Notes under the pieces: model-generated | The model's input: only the letters and a program-made list of their open reading frames with translations | What the model was told of the DNA's origin: nothing | The model's database searches: none | Position numbers and translations under genes: made by a program | In this document: positions 54,094-64,000 of the stretch, piece by piece | How the letters are laid out: each line of letters opens with the position of its first letter | Numbering within the stretch: position 1 is the first letter of the stretch | NCBI GenBank assembly: GCA_014526335.1 | Contig: JACTAT010000013.1 | Span: forward strand, 1,089,987-1,153,986 | From: Chrysaora quinquecirrha | Lineage: Eukaryota; Cnidaria; Scyphozoa; Semaeostomeae; Pelagiidae | Length of the DNA: 64,000 nucleotides | Reading direction: 5' to 3'

Positions 54094-57000
54094 TTATTTA
54101 AATGTATGTTCTTCTAATGACGCAGCTAATCGAAGATCTGGTAGCGATTTTGCGTATCCCTCTTTGCCACCAAGGAAATAAGTTATAACGGTTCCTTTAC
54201 CCTGTACAAACAAGAATATGCCAATTAATCAATGAATTCATAAATCAATTAACAAATAGATAAACAAAAGAACATACATCATTTTCCATAATAACCAGCA
54301 TATTCTTACCGAGACTGAGGCCCTGGCAAAACGATCAAACATGCTTATTTTTCTTAATCTCTATCCATTTATTTTGTTTTTGGTTGGCTTTTAACACTTA
54401 GACCCTAGCCAAACTAATAGAAATTGTTTGCAAGACATTAGGAACTCTCTTGTCAAACAAAATGTTTGACCATTTGGCACAACGCAAAACACTACTCGTC
54501 AAACATACATTGATGTGGTAGACGTTGACGTGTAGTTAGCAATCAAAGTCATAAAAGATAGACGAAAAGCATTTCAGATAAAACAATTAAACATACCTTC
54601 ATAGTTACTGGACCTCTTTCTATCAGATTATATCCTCCTAGTTGATCAAGAACTTCTTTGCATTCCGGACTAACATGTACTCTTAAAGCGAGGCCACTAG
54701 ATTCCATTCGTGATGCGTAGTTCACAGTGTCACCAAATAAACAATACCGAGGCATTTTTAGGCCGACGACACCAGCTACACATGAACCTTGAAAAAAATA
54801 AAGACGTAAATAAATTCAGGCCTCAGCAAGGAATTAATAGACTCCCAAAATGGTGAGAAATCAAGGCCTAAGATCGGTATTGATCGAAAACGAAGTTTTA
54901 AAAGGGCAGAGAAAGCAAAAAGCCTATACCCTGAAAGTCGGATAGTTAAAGGTAGATAGAAAAATTGGGGGAACACTTTTGCAAAAAGAATTACGTTATC
55001 AGAAAAAACAAATTTGGACGAAAACGTAGCTAACGTACATGTGCCATAATAACAATAACAATAACAATAACAATAACAGTAACAATAACAAAACAATAAC
55101 AATAAAAATAACAATTTTTAATAATAATAATCACAATAACAATAACAAAACAATAACTATAACAATAACAATAACTATAACAATAAAAATACAACTAATA
55201 ACAATAACAATATCAATAACAACAACAATAGCAACAAGTAACAACAATAATGAAAATTAAACCAACAAAAAGACTAAGAAACGCCTATAACAAAAGAGAA
55301 TCTGGGGTTTCAATGACACAGAAAAAAAGAACTAATAATTGAACGCAACACAAACCTGTGTGAATACCAATTCTCAACTGCAGACTTTTATCAGGAACAT
55401 GTCTGATTTTAAATGATTTTATACAGTGAAGAAGATCTAAAGACATTGTTGCTATTTCACCAGCATGCTTGTTTCCATTCCTCTGAGGCAGACCTGATAC
55501 CACCATGTATGCATCACCAATTGTCTCAACCTTGATGAACGAAAAGAAACCTTTGTATAAAAATGTTCCATCAATTTTGTTTTATAGTTCAGATATGGCT
55601 ATTAATAAATGAATTGATAAGGCGTTAAGGCCTGGTTAAACTAGGAGACGTCGCGTTTGTCACATCCCCTCGATGTCTCGCAGTTTAGCCACCCTGGGAA
55701 ATTTTGTAGCGTGCGATAAAATTTGTAGCGAGAGACATTCAAATGTTTTTGAAACTTTTCTAATCTCCCCAACTCGGGGAATATGTTGCTCGTTTTTTAC
55801 TCTTATGTTTAGCCACCCTGGGAGACACGCCGAATACAACGTCAAGCGTGACATGTCTCCTAGTTAAGCAACAGCTTTAGGGACTACCATCCAACATCTA
55901 ATGCCTAGAATGTGATTTAGTAGACCTCATGTAGTTCCTTGACAAAAATTCAATTTATAAATATTTTGACTGGGTATTCAGAGGAGACAGAGGACTGTCC
56001 CAAGCAAACCCCTTGACCTAACAGCCACAACATTTTTTATCATTAACAATCGTTACGAAGAATTAAGGGACATGTGTGATGAATTAACGTTAAAATCAGT
56101 TTCAAATCTCTAGACCTAAAAGCTGTGACAAAATCATCACAATATACACATAAACAAAAAAGATAGCCTAGGTACTGTATTTGCACATTACAAACCTTAT
56201 AAACATCATGAACATCGAGGACTCGATCAAAACATGTGTATAAATCATTCAACAGATCAACGACCTGAAATATTAAAAGTTATATTTACTATTTCTATAA
56301 CAAACTCAGTTCTAGTGGATAAACTGTAAGAAACTTTCACTGTCCTGTCAGAAACGACTACAAATCTTTTCGAGATTTTACGTTAGCATGGTAATATGTT
56401 TAACTCTATGTTGTATTTATAGAAAATGTAAGCTTTTCCACGAGTGGCACAGCACAATATATTGGACTAGAACCTGGACCGCGTTAAGGAAGAGCAAACG
56501 AAAATTCCACTGAGCAACAGAGCTCATTGAAATCGTCGAGTAATTAGCCAAGTCATACAGCAAGACTCGTCTCTCATTTGGTTTCGCGTTTAGGCTATGT
56601 TGAACTTTTTCAGTGCCAAACATATTAATATATAGTTTACATATACATATTCTCTAATCTGACTGACCATGCATTAATGGCCATGACAATTTGCGCTGGG
56701 ATAATGATTCCCCTTCACGCACGATCGCAGTACGCAATGATGGAATATAAACAGCTGGTTATGAATTAAATGTCTAATTGCAACGAGATGGAAGCTCTTA
56801 TCAACAAGATATTTCTACACGATATTGCACTTGACTTGAATATTATCTGGTATAAATTTTATAAAATTCCTCCTTGAGAAAAATTATTCAGAAATTATTT
56901 ACGTAAGGGGGTCCCTTTTTTGGGCCACCCTGTAAATATATATTACCCAAAATACAGGGTCTGTGTGTTAACTAAAATTAGGTGGATTTGCAAAATTTCG

Positions 57001-60000
57001 GCGGCACGTCACCGCTCATCCAAAAGTCATGTACCCCCAGATCACAAGACCAAGGTAAACCAAACATACCTGCATTGGAGTGCTCATAGATGCTAAGCTC
57101 GTAAATCCAACAATGTCACTAAAGAAGATTGTTACCATTTCAAAGCTTTCTGCAGTAACTGTATTGCCCTGTTTCAGTTGTTCAGCAATAGATCTAAAAG
57201 GAAAAATCATAAAGTCAATCAAAACTACAATAAACAGAATGAATAGAATGATTTCGAAAAAACATACGAATGATTTCATCGTCATCATCATCATCATGAA
57301 TTTACTCACACCCCCAGCTGGGGTATGAAATGAATTTATAGAATCAACAAATTAATGTAAACTCTACATCACTATAGTGACAATTTAGAGTTTTTCAATT
57401 CGAAAAGTCTAATTAATACTTCTATTTCGGCTTCTATTACTTCTACTTTCAAAGGATCATCATTTATCAATAATGTCAATCATCAACCATCAATCATGTT
57501 AGTCGTTAATCATCAATCACCAATCATTAGTCATGGCAATCATCAATCATGTCGATTGTCAATCACCGATCATCGATTATCAAACATGTTTATCGTCAAT
57601 CATGTCGATCATCGATCATCAATCATGCCGATCGTCAATCATCAATCATCAATCATGTCAATCATCAATCATGTCAATCTTCAATCATCAATCATGTCAA
57701 TCGTCAATCATCAATCATCAATCATCAATCATCAATCATGTCAATCTTCAATCATCAAACATGTCAATCGTTAATCATCAATCATGTCGATCGTCAATCA
57801 TCAATCATCAATCATGTCGATTGTCAATCATCAATCATTAATCATTAATCATCAATCCTCAATACTATGTCAATCATCAAGAATACAATCGTTGGCATAC
57901 ACTCGAGAGAAAAAGCGAATTTCCCATCATCCTCAAAACAAAAGCTAACTAGTTATAGATTCCCTTTCCTCTATCTCAAAGTTGTTTGTCAGGGATCAGT
58001 TCTGGCTCACGAAAACATTTTAGAAATCTAAAAAAACAGCCATTCGGGAGAAGTGTCACTGAATGAAATTAATGAATAATATAAAAGCAAGCGAGAAAAC
58101 GCAGAAAACAAAAGATAGACTATGGTTTGCAATTAAAATATTTTTAAAAAACTAATATTTCGCCTGCCAAGCACAGCTTCTTCAAGTGTGATAGAATCGA
58201 GAAAATTTTTAACAGTATATACTGTTAAAAATTTTTTATGAAGACATTCGAGAATTGGGAGAGGGGCCACTAAATGAAATTACTGTACTTCCTATAATAT
58301 TCTTTATATTTATCTCTTCGCCGCAAGAAAGATTTCTACACGCAGCAGCCAGTTAAGTGGTCTTTCCTTTTTCAATTTATTTACTTTCTATAATAGTCTT
58401 TTACCATAATGGGGAAGGTTTTTCGTACTTTCAGATAATTCTAATAAGCATTAAAGAAAATAAGCTTACTTCGGCAGCATTTTGTATAGCAATTCATCCG
58501 TTTTCAATTTTTCAGCAGCAAGTTGTTGGGTTCTTTCCTCAACAAGATCCTCAAGATTATTCGCGTATTTTTCCAACATCCCAACCATGTTATCAACTAA
58601 GTTGCCTTGCCTGAAAATTGAATGTTGACCAATTATCGGAATTATCATATTTAATTCGGCAACAGATGAGAGAGGAATGGAAGAAGTTCTGTAGTAACGT
58701 TTTGACCATTATATTGTATTCATCCCGAGAACTTCTCCAAATAAAAATTAATTAGTTTTACAAGTCCCTTACGCTTCTAAGCTCCCTGGAAATGCCTCCT
58801 TGTCGCCCTGTCAGTGGGTCTTGCGAAGATTTAATTTTAAAGAATGAGAGTCTATGAAAAGTCTGAGAAATCTGAGACAAATTAGAAAGTCTTGCAAGGC
58901 CATCGAATGTCCGATCTTTAGTGAAAGCAACGATTGAAAGAAAGAGTTTTCCTCCTGATAGAAATTTGACTGAGAATCAAGCGTAATTCAAACTAACATT
59001 CAAATGAATATTGAACTAACCTTCCACCGTGCATTTGCCTTAGTTTGGCTTTGATCATTTCAAATGTTGGTCTTTGAAGTGGACTTTCATCCCAGCACAT
59101 TTGCATCAATTTTATATAACGAACGTCACAATCAACATTTTCAAGTCTTGGACGGAATGCTGGATTCCTGTTTTCACTGACCAATTGAACAATATCTATG
59201 AATGAAAGAGTAAATGTGAGCCATAGTAATTGTGATGCATGAAAGTTCTCTCGATGACAATGATTATGCTTGACTAGTCATGATTTATTATTGATACTAA
59301 TGATCTTAGTGATCTGCTGTGATCAGGAATAATGCTAGTCATGACTGTGATTGTGACTGATGATTGTGATTGATGATTTATTGTGATTCAATGATTATGA
59401 AACTGATCCAAATGATTGAGTCTGATTAACTGATTTTCTGACTTTACATGGTCCTTGCAAAGATCATTTTCTTTGTTCACTGGGTCTCAGGCATATTTTC
59501 TGTCAGCGTTCTGTCAGTAATGTAAAGCAAAGTTGCCGTTTTTAAGTCTACTACTGACCTAGGGCTCCTCAGTCGACTTCACACCTTACCCCTGGTCTGG
59601 TTGTTCTGATATACGATTTCAGCTATTTCATGCAGTAAAATTTGATGAAGATAAAGTAATCCAGTCAGGAATGATTGTTAATTTCGGTAGAAAATACTGC
59701 AGGAAAACGTAATAAAATGGGACATTCAAATGTTGAGGGACAGGATGGCCGGGGAAGCACTGTTTGAATACAGAGAATAAAAAGTTTGACGAGCTTCTGT
59801 GCATATTGTGACTCGTTGGGTTGGGTTTATCAAATAAAACAATGATCACCTTTCGGGTCCATTTGCGTTTCAGCATAAGGATCCTCACGTGACATGATCT
59901 CAGCCAATATGATACCATAGCTATACACATCACCTGCCTTCGTCTTGCGTTCAGAACGTGAGAGAAGCTCGGGAGCAGTCCATAGCAATTCTAAATAGAA

Positions 60001-63000
60001 CAGCAAAAAAGATTATTAAACGCACATCCTAAAAGACGGACCACAATATCACAAAAGTGCAGCTAAGTGACTATGACCCAAATGCTGGTCGACACTCTAC
60101 ATCAACACAATTTTTCGGCCTATTTCTCACTTTTTATTATGAAGAGTGTGAGATGAAAAAACATTCAGTAATATGTTTTCAAACTTTATTACCGCTATTT
60201 TTGGCAATTTTTAACTTGTGGGCTATTGCATACAGTATTTCATTGCTTTCATTAGCCATTAAACAAAAGTTTATCCTGCTATAATCAGACTTGAACGCAG
60301 CAAGGTTAACCATATGCATAGAGTAAAAACCAGAATAGATCTTACTTCTATATTGCTGGTATTCTGATAACTCCTCAGTGGCATTTGCTTTGAGTTTATC
60401 CAGACCATAGTCCGTGATTTTGCATACCCATCTGTTATCAATAACACAGTTACATGAAGTAAGACGACCATGAGCACCTATTGGACTGCGATGAAGCTCA
60501 ACCATACCCTATTGAAAAATATCAAGATTGTAGATTCTTTCTTTATCGTCAGCTAAACACCAAAGAGCATACAAATAACAAAAAACAATAAAAAGAAATC
60601 GCAAAACACTGCTTGTCAAAAATTAAATTCTTTCATTAAGCGAAAAAAGTTTTTTTTTAACTCCTTCAAAAGCATCAAATTTCGCAACAAATGTTTTCTT
60701 TGTTTGATTGTCAAGCAATGTTTGTGACGTGGTCAAACATTTAAGCATTGTAATCAAATCTGAAATGTTTGACCAACAATGTTTGATTGTTTGGCCAGGG
60801 CCTTACTACCATACTACAAGAAAGCAATCAAACGACACAACTAGCTAATAGACAATTAAGGGCCTGGTCAAACATTCAAGCAATGTTTGTCAAATATTTG
60901 AGACTTGTTTTTCAAGCAATGTTTAATCGTTTGGCCACATCACAAATCATTGCTTGGCAAGCAGAATTTGATCAGCAATGTTTAAAGAATTGTCAAAAAA
61001 GCAAACCAAACATGTTTGACGAGTAATGTTTAATGATGTGACCAAACAGTCAAACATTGTGCATGAGAAGCGAAGTGTTTGACAAAAAATGTCTGATCGA
61101 TTGGCCAGGACCTTAGTCTAATAAATAAACAAAAACAAATCTGATGGATGAAGAACAGGAAAATAAAAGATAAACAAATGAAAATGAACTCACCATAGCA
61201 ATATCTGAGGCAAGTGACAGTTTGAACATGTTATCCAATTTTATATCTTCATTTTGCAAGATATCCTATATAAATAAATAAAACAACAATCAATGCTAAG
61301 TACCTTAAAACGCACCCAAAGAAACCCACCCAAGCTGACACCTACAGCAACATGGCTGAACAGAGGAGGTCAACTTCTCAAATAGCAAAAGCTCTAATAA
61401 GCCCCCTCTCCTTTTAAGTCCCCCTCTCTATTAAGCAACACTCTGTCAACCAAAAATTTGACATAAGCCCCCTTTATTTATTAATAAAATAAGCCCCCCC
61501 CTGTAAGGGTGCAAAAATTTTATGTTGTGTTTGATATCCAAAAAGTGCTTCTTCTTGCTCATAATAGCTACAACTATCCATGGGTTTCTTGTGATTTAAG
61601 GCTAAAACTTCCGTTTGTTGCATCTATCTTGACAACTAGTTCTTAATAACCCCCTTCTCTAATACGCCCCCCTTTCTGATAAGCCTCCCTATCTAATAAG
61701 GCCCCTCTTATAAGTTCCCTTGCTAATATGCCCCTTTCTCTACAATAAGCCCCTTTCTCTACAATAAGCCCCTTTCTAATAATCCCCACTCTCAATAAAT
61801 CTCTCCTCGATTACTTCCAAAATTAAAGAAGCCCAAAGAGCTCCCAAAGAGTTAACTACACACGCAGGTCTGAATCACTACATAATTATTCTAAAACATC
61901 TAAAATGCATAATCATTGTGAGATATATCATTTCCTCTTAATTATGAGCAAATGTAAATTTTACCTGTAAGCTGCTCTTTTGGCAGTACTGAGTTAAAAT
62001 GCAAATATTTGGATATTGAACACAAACACCCAAGATAGGATTGATATTTGAATGCCTCAAGTCTCTAACCTTTGGAAGAAAATCAACAACAATCAATAAC
62101 TAAAAAGGAGAATCATAAACATGATTAATAATCGTAGCAGTATCGTTGATTACTATAAATCGCAATCACTAATCAGGGAAGTTATGGTCATCAAAAATAA
62201 AAACGAAAGAAAACAAAACATGTGGAAATCATTACAATCACTCTTATCGACGACATGATCATCACTATAAATCATAATCATAAGACAACTTGATACGGCA
62301 ATGATAATTATATTCAAAATCAAATACAGGATCATTCTAATCAATAATGCGATCAAAACAACACAATCATTGTCATCAATAACAAAATCGTAAATCACTA
62401 CAGTCATACCATTTTAAATTCTAGCAGCATTTCTCGACTCAGATGAACAGTTGTCTTATTGAGCTTTTTGATGACAACTTGGTGTCCCTAGAAATTTAAA
62501 GAAAATCTTCTACAAGCATTGCCTGGCTGGCTTATTCCTTTACAGGCTGATATAAACGGTACGAATTTCATAAAGCCCATTTCACTAAGTAATCGTTAAA
62601 AACATCTACTGCCACCTTGAAACTATAGCTTTAGGCGTGTTGTTTGGTAACCTTCTGTTTTTGGCAGACCTTACAAATTCTGAAAACGGTAGACATAGCA
62701 GGAAAAAGTTTTCTGTACCAAAAAAACACGGCTGACGAAAACGGTAGGCTGACCAGAATAGACTTGAACTAACGATACTAAACCATTGATTTCAAAGCGA
62801 GAAAGAGATTCCTTGCGATGTCTGCGAAACCTTCCAGCTGCAGGGACAGAAGGTTCTGGAGGCCTACCGAACCTGCCGCTTTCAGAAGACGGTACCAAAA
62901 AAATACGTTTCGACGTGTACCAAAAAGAGAAGGCTTCTGCTGAAAACAGAATGTGACCAAAAAAATACGCCCCTTATTCAAACCAGGTTAAGTTTCCACC

Positions 63001-63215
63001 AATCATAACAATGCATTTGCTGGATCGACCAATCAAAATGCAATTCGCCAAACTGGTTTAAATAAACAGGTTTAACTTGAAGTGCGAGTGCTGAACGAGA
63101 CAATAACAGGTTTGAAAAATCACTGTAAATTTTTTACCTGGTATCTTGCCACGAACTGACTTTTTTCCATCATGCTTTCTGTTTCACTTGGCACTGAATA
63201 AGTTTCATTGTATTG
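54094..63215 (-). CDS. Receptor guanylate cyclase 2 (partial; 5' end beyond right edge)
   Basis: Tandem paralogue of the cyclase at 32712-44827. Exons in order: 63215-63138, 62487-62410 ([10 protein letters not shown]), 62069-61965 (QYCQKSSLQ), 61265-61194, 60508-60346 ([22 protein letters not shown]), 59990-59850 (LLWTAPELL), 59195-59021 (kinase-homology), 58610-58470 (dimerisation helix), 57193-57070 ([12 protein letters not shown]), 56264-56196, 55530-55356 ([19 protein letters not shown]), 54787-54597 ([20 protein letters not shown]) and 54201-54094 (stop TAA). All 13 exons keep frame without correction. Both metal Asp residues and the guanine-specific Glu and Cys are present, so activity is expected. 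The pseudokinase lacks the catalytic Asp of HRD. The ligand-binding and membrane exons must lie right of 63215. It has two introns that paralogue 1 lacks. Confidence 0.92.
54318..54510. repeat. MITE family A, copy 8, rearranged
   Basis: GGCCCTGGCAAAACGATCAA at 54318 and a second left-type end GACCCTAGCCAAACTAATAG at 54402 are in the same orientation. The right end is missing. Lies in the last intron of guanylate cyclase 2. Confidence 0.5.
55046..55258 (+). repeat. AATAAC hexanucleotide array
   Basis: About 210 bases of AACAATAACAATAACAAT with variants (ACTATAAC, AACAAAAC). Intron of guanylate cyclase 2, within the cyclase domain. Confidence 0.95.
55628..55876. repeat. MITE family C, copy 3
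   Basis: AGGCCTGGTTAAACTAGGAG and TCTCCTAGTTAAGCAACAGCT are inverted ends flanked by TTA on each side. Intronic in guanylate cyclase 2. Confidence 0.75.
57466..57870 (+). repeat. ATCAATC heptanucleotide-type minisatellite
   Basis: About 400 bases of ATCAATCATCAATCATGTCA and ATCGTCAATC units with a higher-order period near 40 bases. Intron of guanylate cyclase 2. The three overlapping long plus-strand frames here (SIINHQS-rich) are artefacts. Confidence 0.95.
58202..58238. repeat. Short perfect palindrome
   Basis: AAAATTTTTAACAGTATA and TATACTGTTAAAAATTTT are directly abutting inverted halves of 18 bases. Intronic. Confidence 0.8.
59533..59610. repeat. Second copy of the CCTAGGGCTnnTnAGTCGAC repeat
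   Basis: TTTAAGTCTACTACTGACCT then AGGGCTCCTCAGTCGACTTC aligns with 2935-3005 at the left end of the window. It lies in an intron of guanylate cyclase 2 and shows the repeat is dispersed. Confidence 0.6.
60601..60803. repeat. MITE family A, copy 9, left end lost
   Basis: Modules CAAGCAATGTTTGTGACGTG and CAACAATGTTTGATTG followed by the right end TTTGGCCAGGGCCTTA. Intron of guanylate cyclase 2. Confidence 0.6.
60860..61113. repeat. MITE family A, copy 10
   Basis: TAAGGGCCTGGTCAAACATT at the left and GATCGATTGGCCAGGACCTTA at the right, 57 bases from copy 9 in the same intron. Internal modules as in other copies. Confidence 0.7.
61366..61805. repeat. TAAGCCCC-rich degenerate repeat
   Basis: TAATAAGCCCCCTCTC, AATAAGCCCCTTTCTC and similar words recur more than ten times, in two clusters (61391-61500 and 61650-61790). 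Intronic in guanylate cyclase 2; likely an element with diverged inverted ends, but I could not fix its boundaries. Confidence 0.6.
62095..62405. repeat. ATC/AATCAT-rich simple sequence
   Basis: Loosely repeated AATCAT, ATCATAA and CAATCA words over 300 bases in an intron between two kinase-homology exons. No other content recognised. Confidence 0.6.
62634..62972. repeat. Family D element, copy 2
   Basis: CTTCTGTTTTTGGCAGACCT at the left and AATGTGACCAAAAAAATACG at the right; the interior matches the nested copy at 47957-48280 base for base over long stretches (GAGATTCCTTGCGATGTCTG). The left terminus is worn. Confidence 0.75.
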
Positions 63216-63281
63216 CTAAAATAAAAAGGCAACAAACTCGTTATTTTGCCAATTAACCACAGACGAAGCAGCAATTTCAGG

Positions 63282-63643
63282 TACACGTTTCTTTAAAAAG
63301 AAAGTTGTTTATAAGAAAGAAGTGCTAAACTTTCTAAAAAGATTTAAGGAAGTTCAATACTGGATTCTTGAAACTTCACAAAGATCTGTTTCTCAAGTTC
63401 ACTCTTAATGTTCTGTATGTTATTTTCGCTGTTCTGTTCATTTGTTCATTTGTATTATTTTCTAGGAAAACGTGGTATTTGTGCAATGTATACAGTGCCC
63501 TAAACAACAACTGTGCATTTGCAAAAATACTGCATCCCAAATTATTTGCTAAGAAAGACATTCTTGGTACTGAAAACATGAAATATCTAAGAAAGTTTCA
63601 ATACTTGCCTAAAAAACTTTCTTATAAGATAAAAAACGTGTAA
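63282..63643. repeat. MITE family B, copy 8
   Basis: TACACGTTTCTTTAAAAAGA and AAAAAACGTGTA are the ends. The interior matches copy 7 (46220-46597) closely, including GTGGTATTTGTGCAATGTAT. It lies in the most upstream intron seen of guanylate cyclase 2. Confidence 0.7.
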
Positions 63644-63739
63644 CATGAAAGTGAAAAGAATCTATTATTGATTCGTGTGTACAATTCTTTAGGCAATAAA
63701 AATCTAATAAATAGAATCTATTCTAGATAACAAAGCAAG

Positions 63740-64000
63740 ACATAATCTGAGGGGGGTGACAGGAGGGATCTTTGGTACTGGTACCAGTTTTGGTACCGGG
63801 TTCGACCCAAATCGCAGGTATTGGTACCACATATTCCCAATTTGGCACGAGGTAACCACTGTGATGAAATGTTAAATACATATTAATTGATAGAGGTACC
63901 AGGTACCACCCTTCTGGTACAATGGTACCAATTGTACCAATACCCTGTCACCTCTCTCAAATCTTGCGTTTGCGTTTGCGAAATATGCGTTTAGAGGGAA
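63740..64000. repeat. GGTACC-rich palindromic repeat at the right edge
   Basis: TTTGGTACTGGTACCAGTTT, TTGGTACCGGG, AGGTACCAGGTACCACC and GGTACAATGGTACCAATTGT lie within 200 bases and form many overlapping inverted pairs. The outer parts TGACAGG and CCTGTCACC (63758 and 63944) suggest the ends of one element. No exon seen. Confidence 0.55.

Noticed and set aside
57496..57848. Three overlapping plus-strand frames of about 100 residues rich in SIINHQS
   Set aside because: Low-complexity translation of the ATCAATC minisatellite in an intron of guanylate cyclase 2.
1..64000. CRISPR arrays, operons, ribosome binding sites or prophage
   Set aside because: The window is a eukaryotic genome segment; its tandem arrays have no spacer-repeat structure.

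Overview
This is eukaryotic, metazoan genomic DNA. It is AT-rich, its genes are split into many short exons with GT-AG introns, and it is crowded with short palindromic DNA transposons, tRNA-like SINE fragments and long tetra-, penta- and hexanucleotide arrays. The gene families seen (ELL elongation factor, SERF/4F5, PhyH dioxygenase, receptor guanylate cyclases) are animal-wide. Repeat style, short introns and low GC make an early-branching marine animal, most likely a cnidarian, my best guess, but that is inference. No prokaryotic, viral or organellar gene was seen.

Six protein-coding genes were found and all lie on the minus strand, head to tail. From left to right: (1) an ELL-type RNA polymerase II elongation factor, start at 16951, 3' end not found and probably beyond the left edge; (2) a 287-residue coiled-coil protein of unknown function, 17886-22518; (3) a phytanoyl-CoA dioxygenase (PhyH) family enzyme, 22996-27693; (4) a 63-residue SERF/4F5 protein whose first exon holds only 7 coding bases, 28698-31523; (5) a receptor guanylate cyclase with signal peptide, ligand-binding, kinase-homology and cyclase parts, 32712-44827; (6) a second receptor guanylate cyclase of the same exon plan, 54094 to beyond the right edge, with only its intracellular part in the window. 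Genes 5 and 6 are a tandem duplicate pair; the other genes share no evident pathway.

The 9.3 kb between the two cyclases and most long introns are built from repeats: at least nine copies of one palindromic MITE family (A), eight of a second (B), three of a third (C), a fourth (D) nested inside one C copy, two hAT elements with exact 8-bp target duplications, a TTAA-flanked piggyBac-like element, a roughly 600-bp element ending GGTACCGTCAACC, and a large inverted repeat around 50 kb made of nested elements.

The most useful observation for a reader is a quality one. Four genes each carry one apparent frameshift, and in all four the frame is restored by adding a single A or T to a run of four or five. 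The splice phases of the flanking exons independently require the extra base. The genes are therefore probably intact and the assembly probably has homopolymer deletions, although slippage during expression cannot be excluded from sequence alone.
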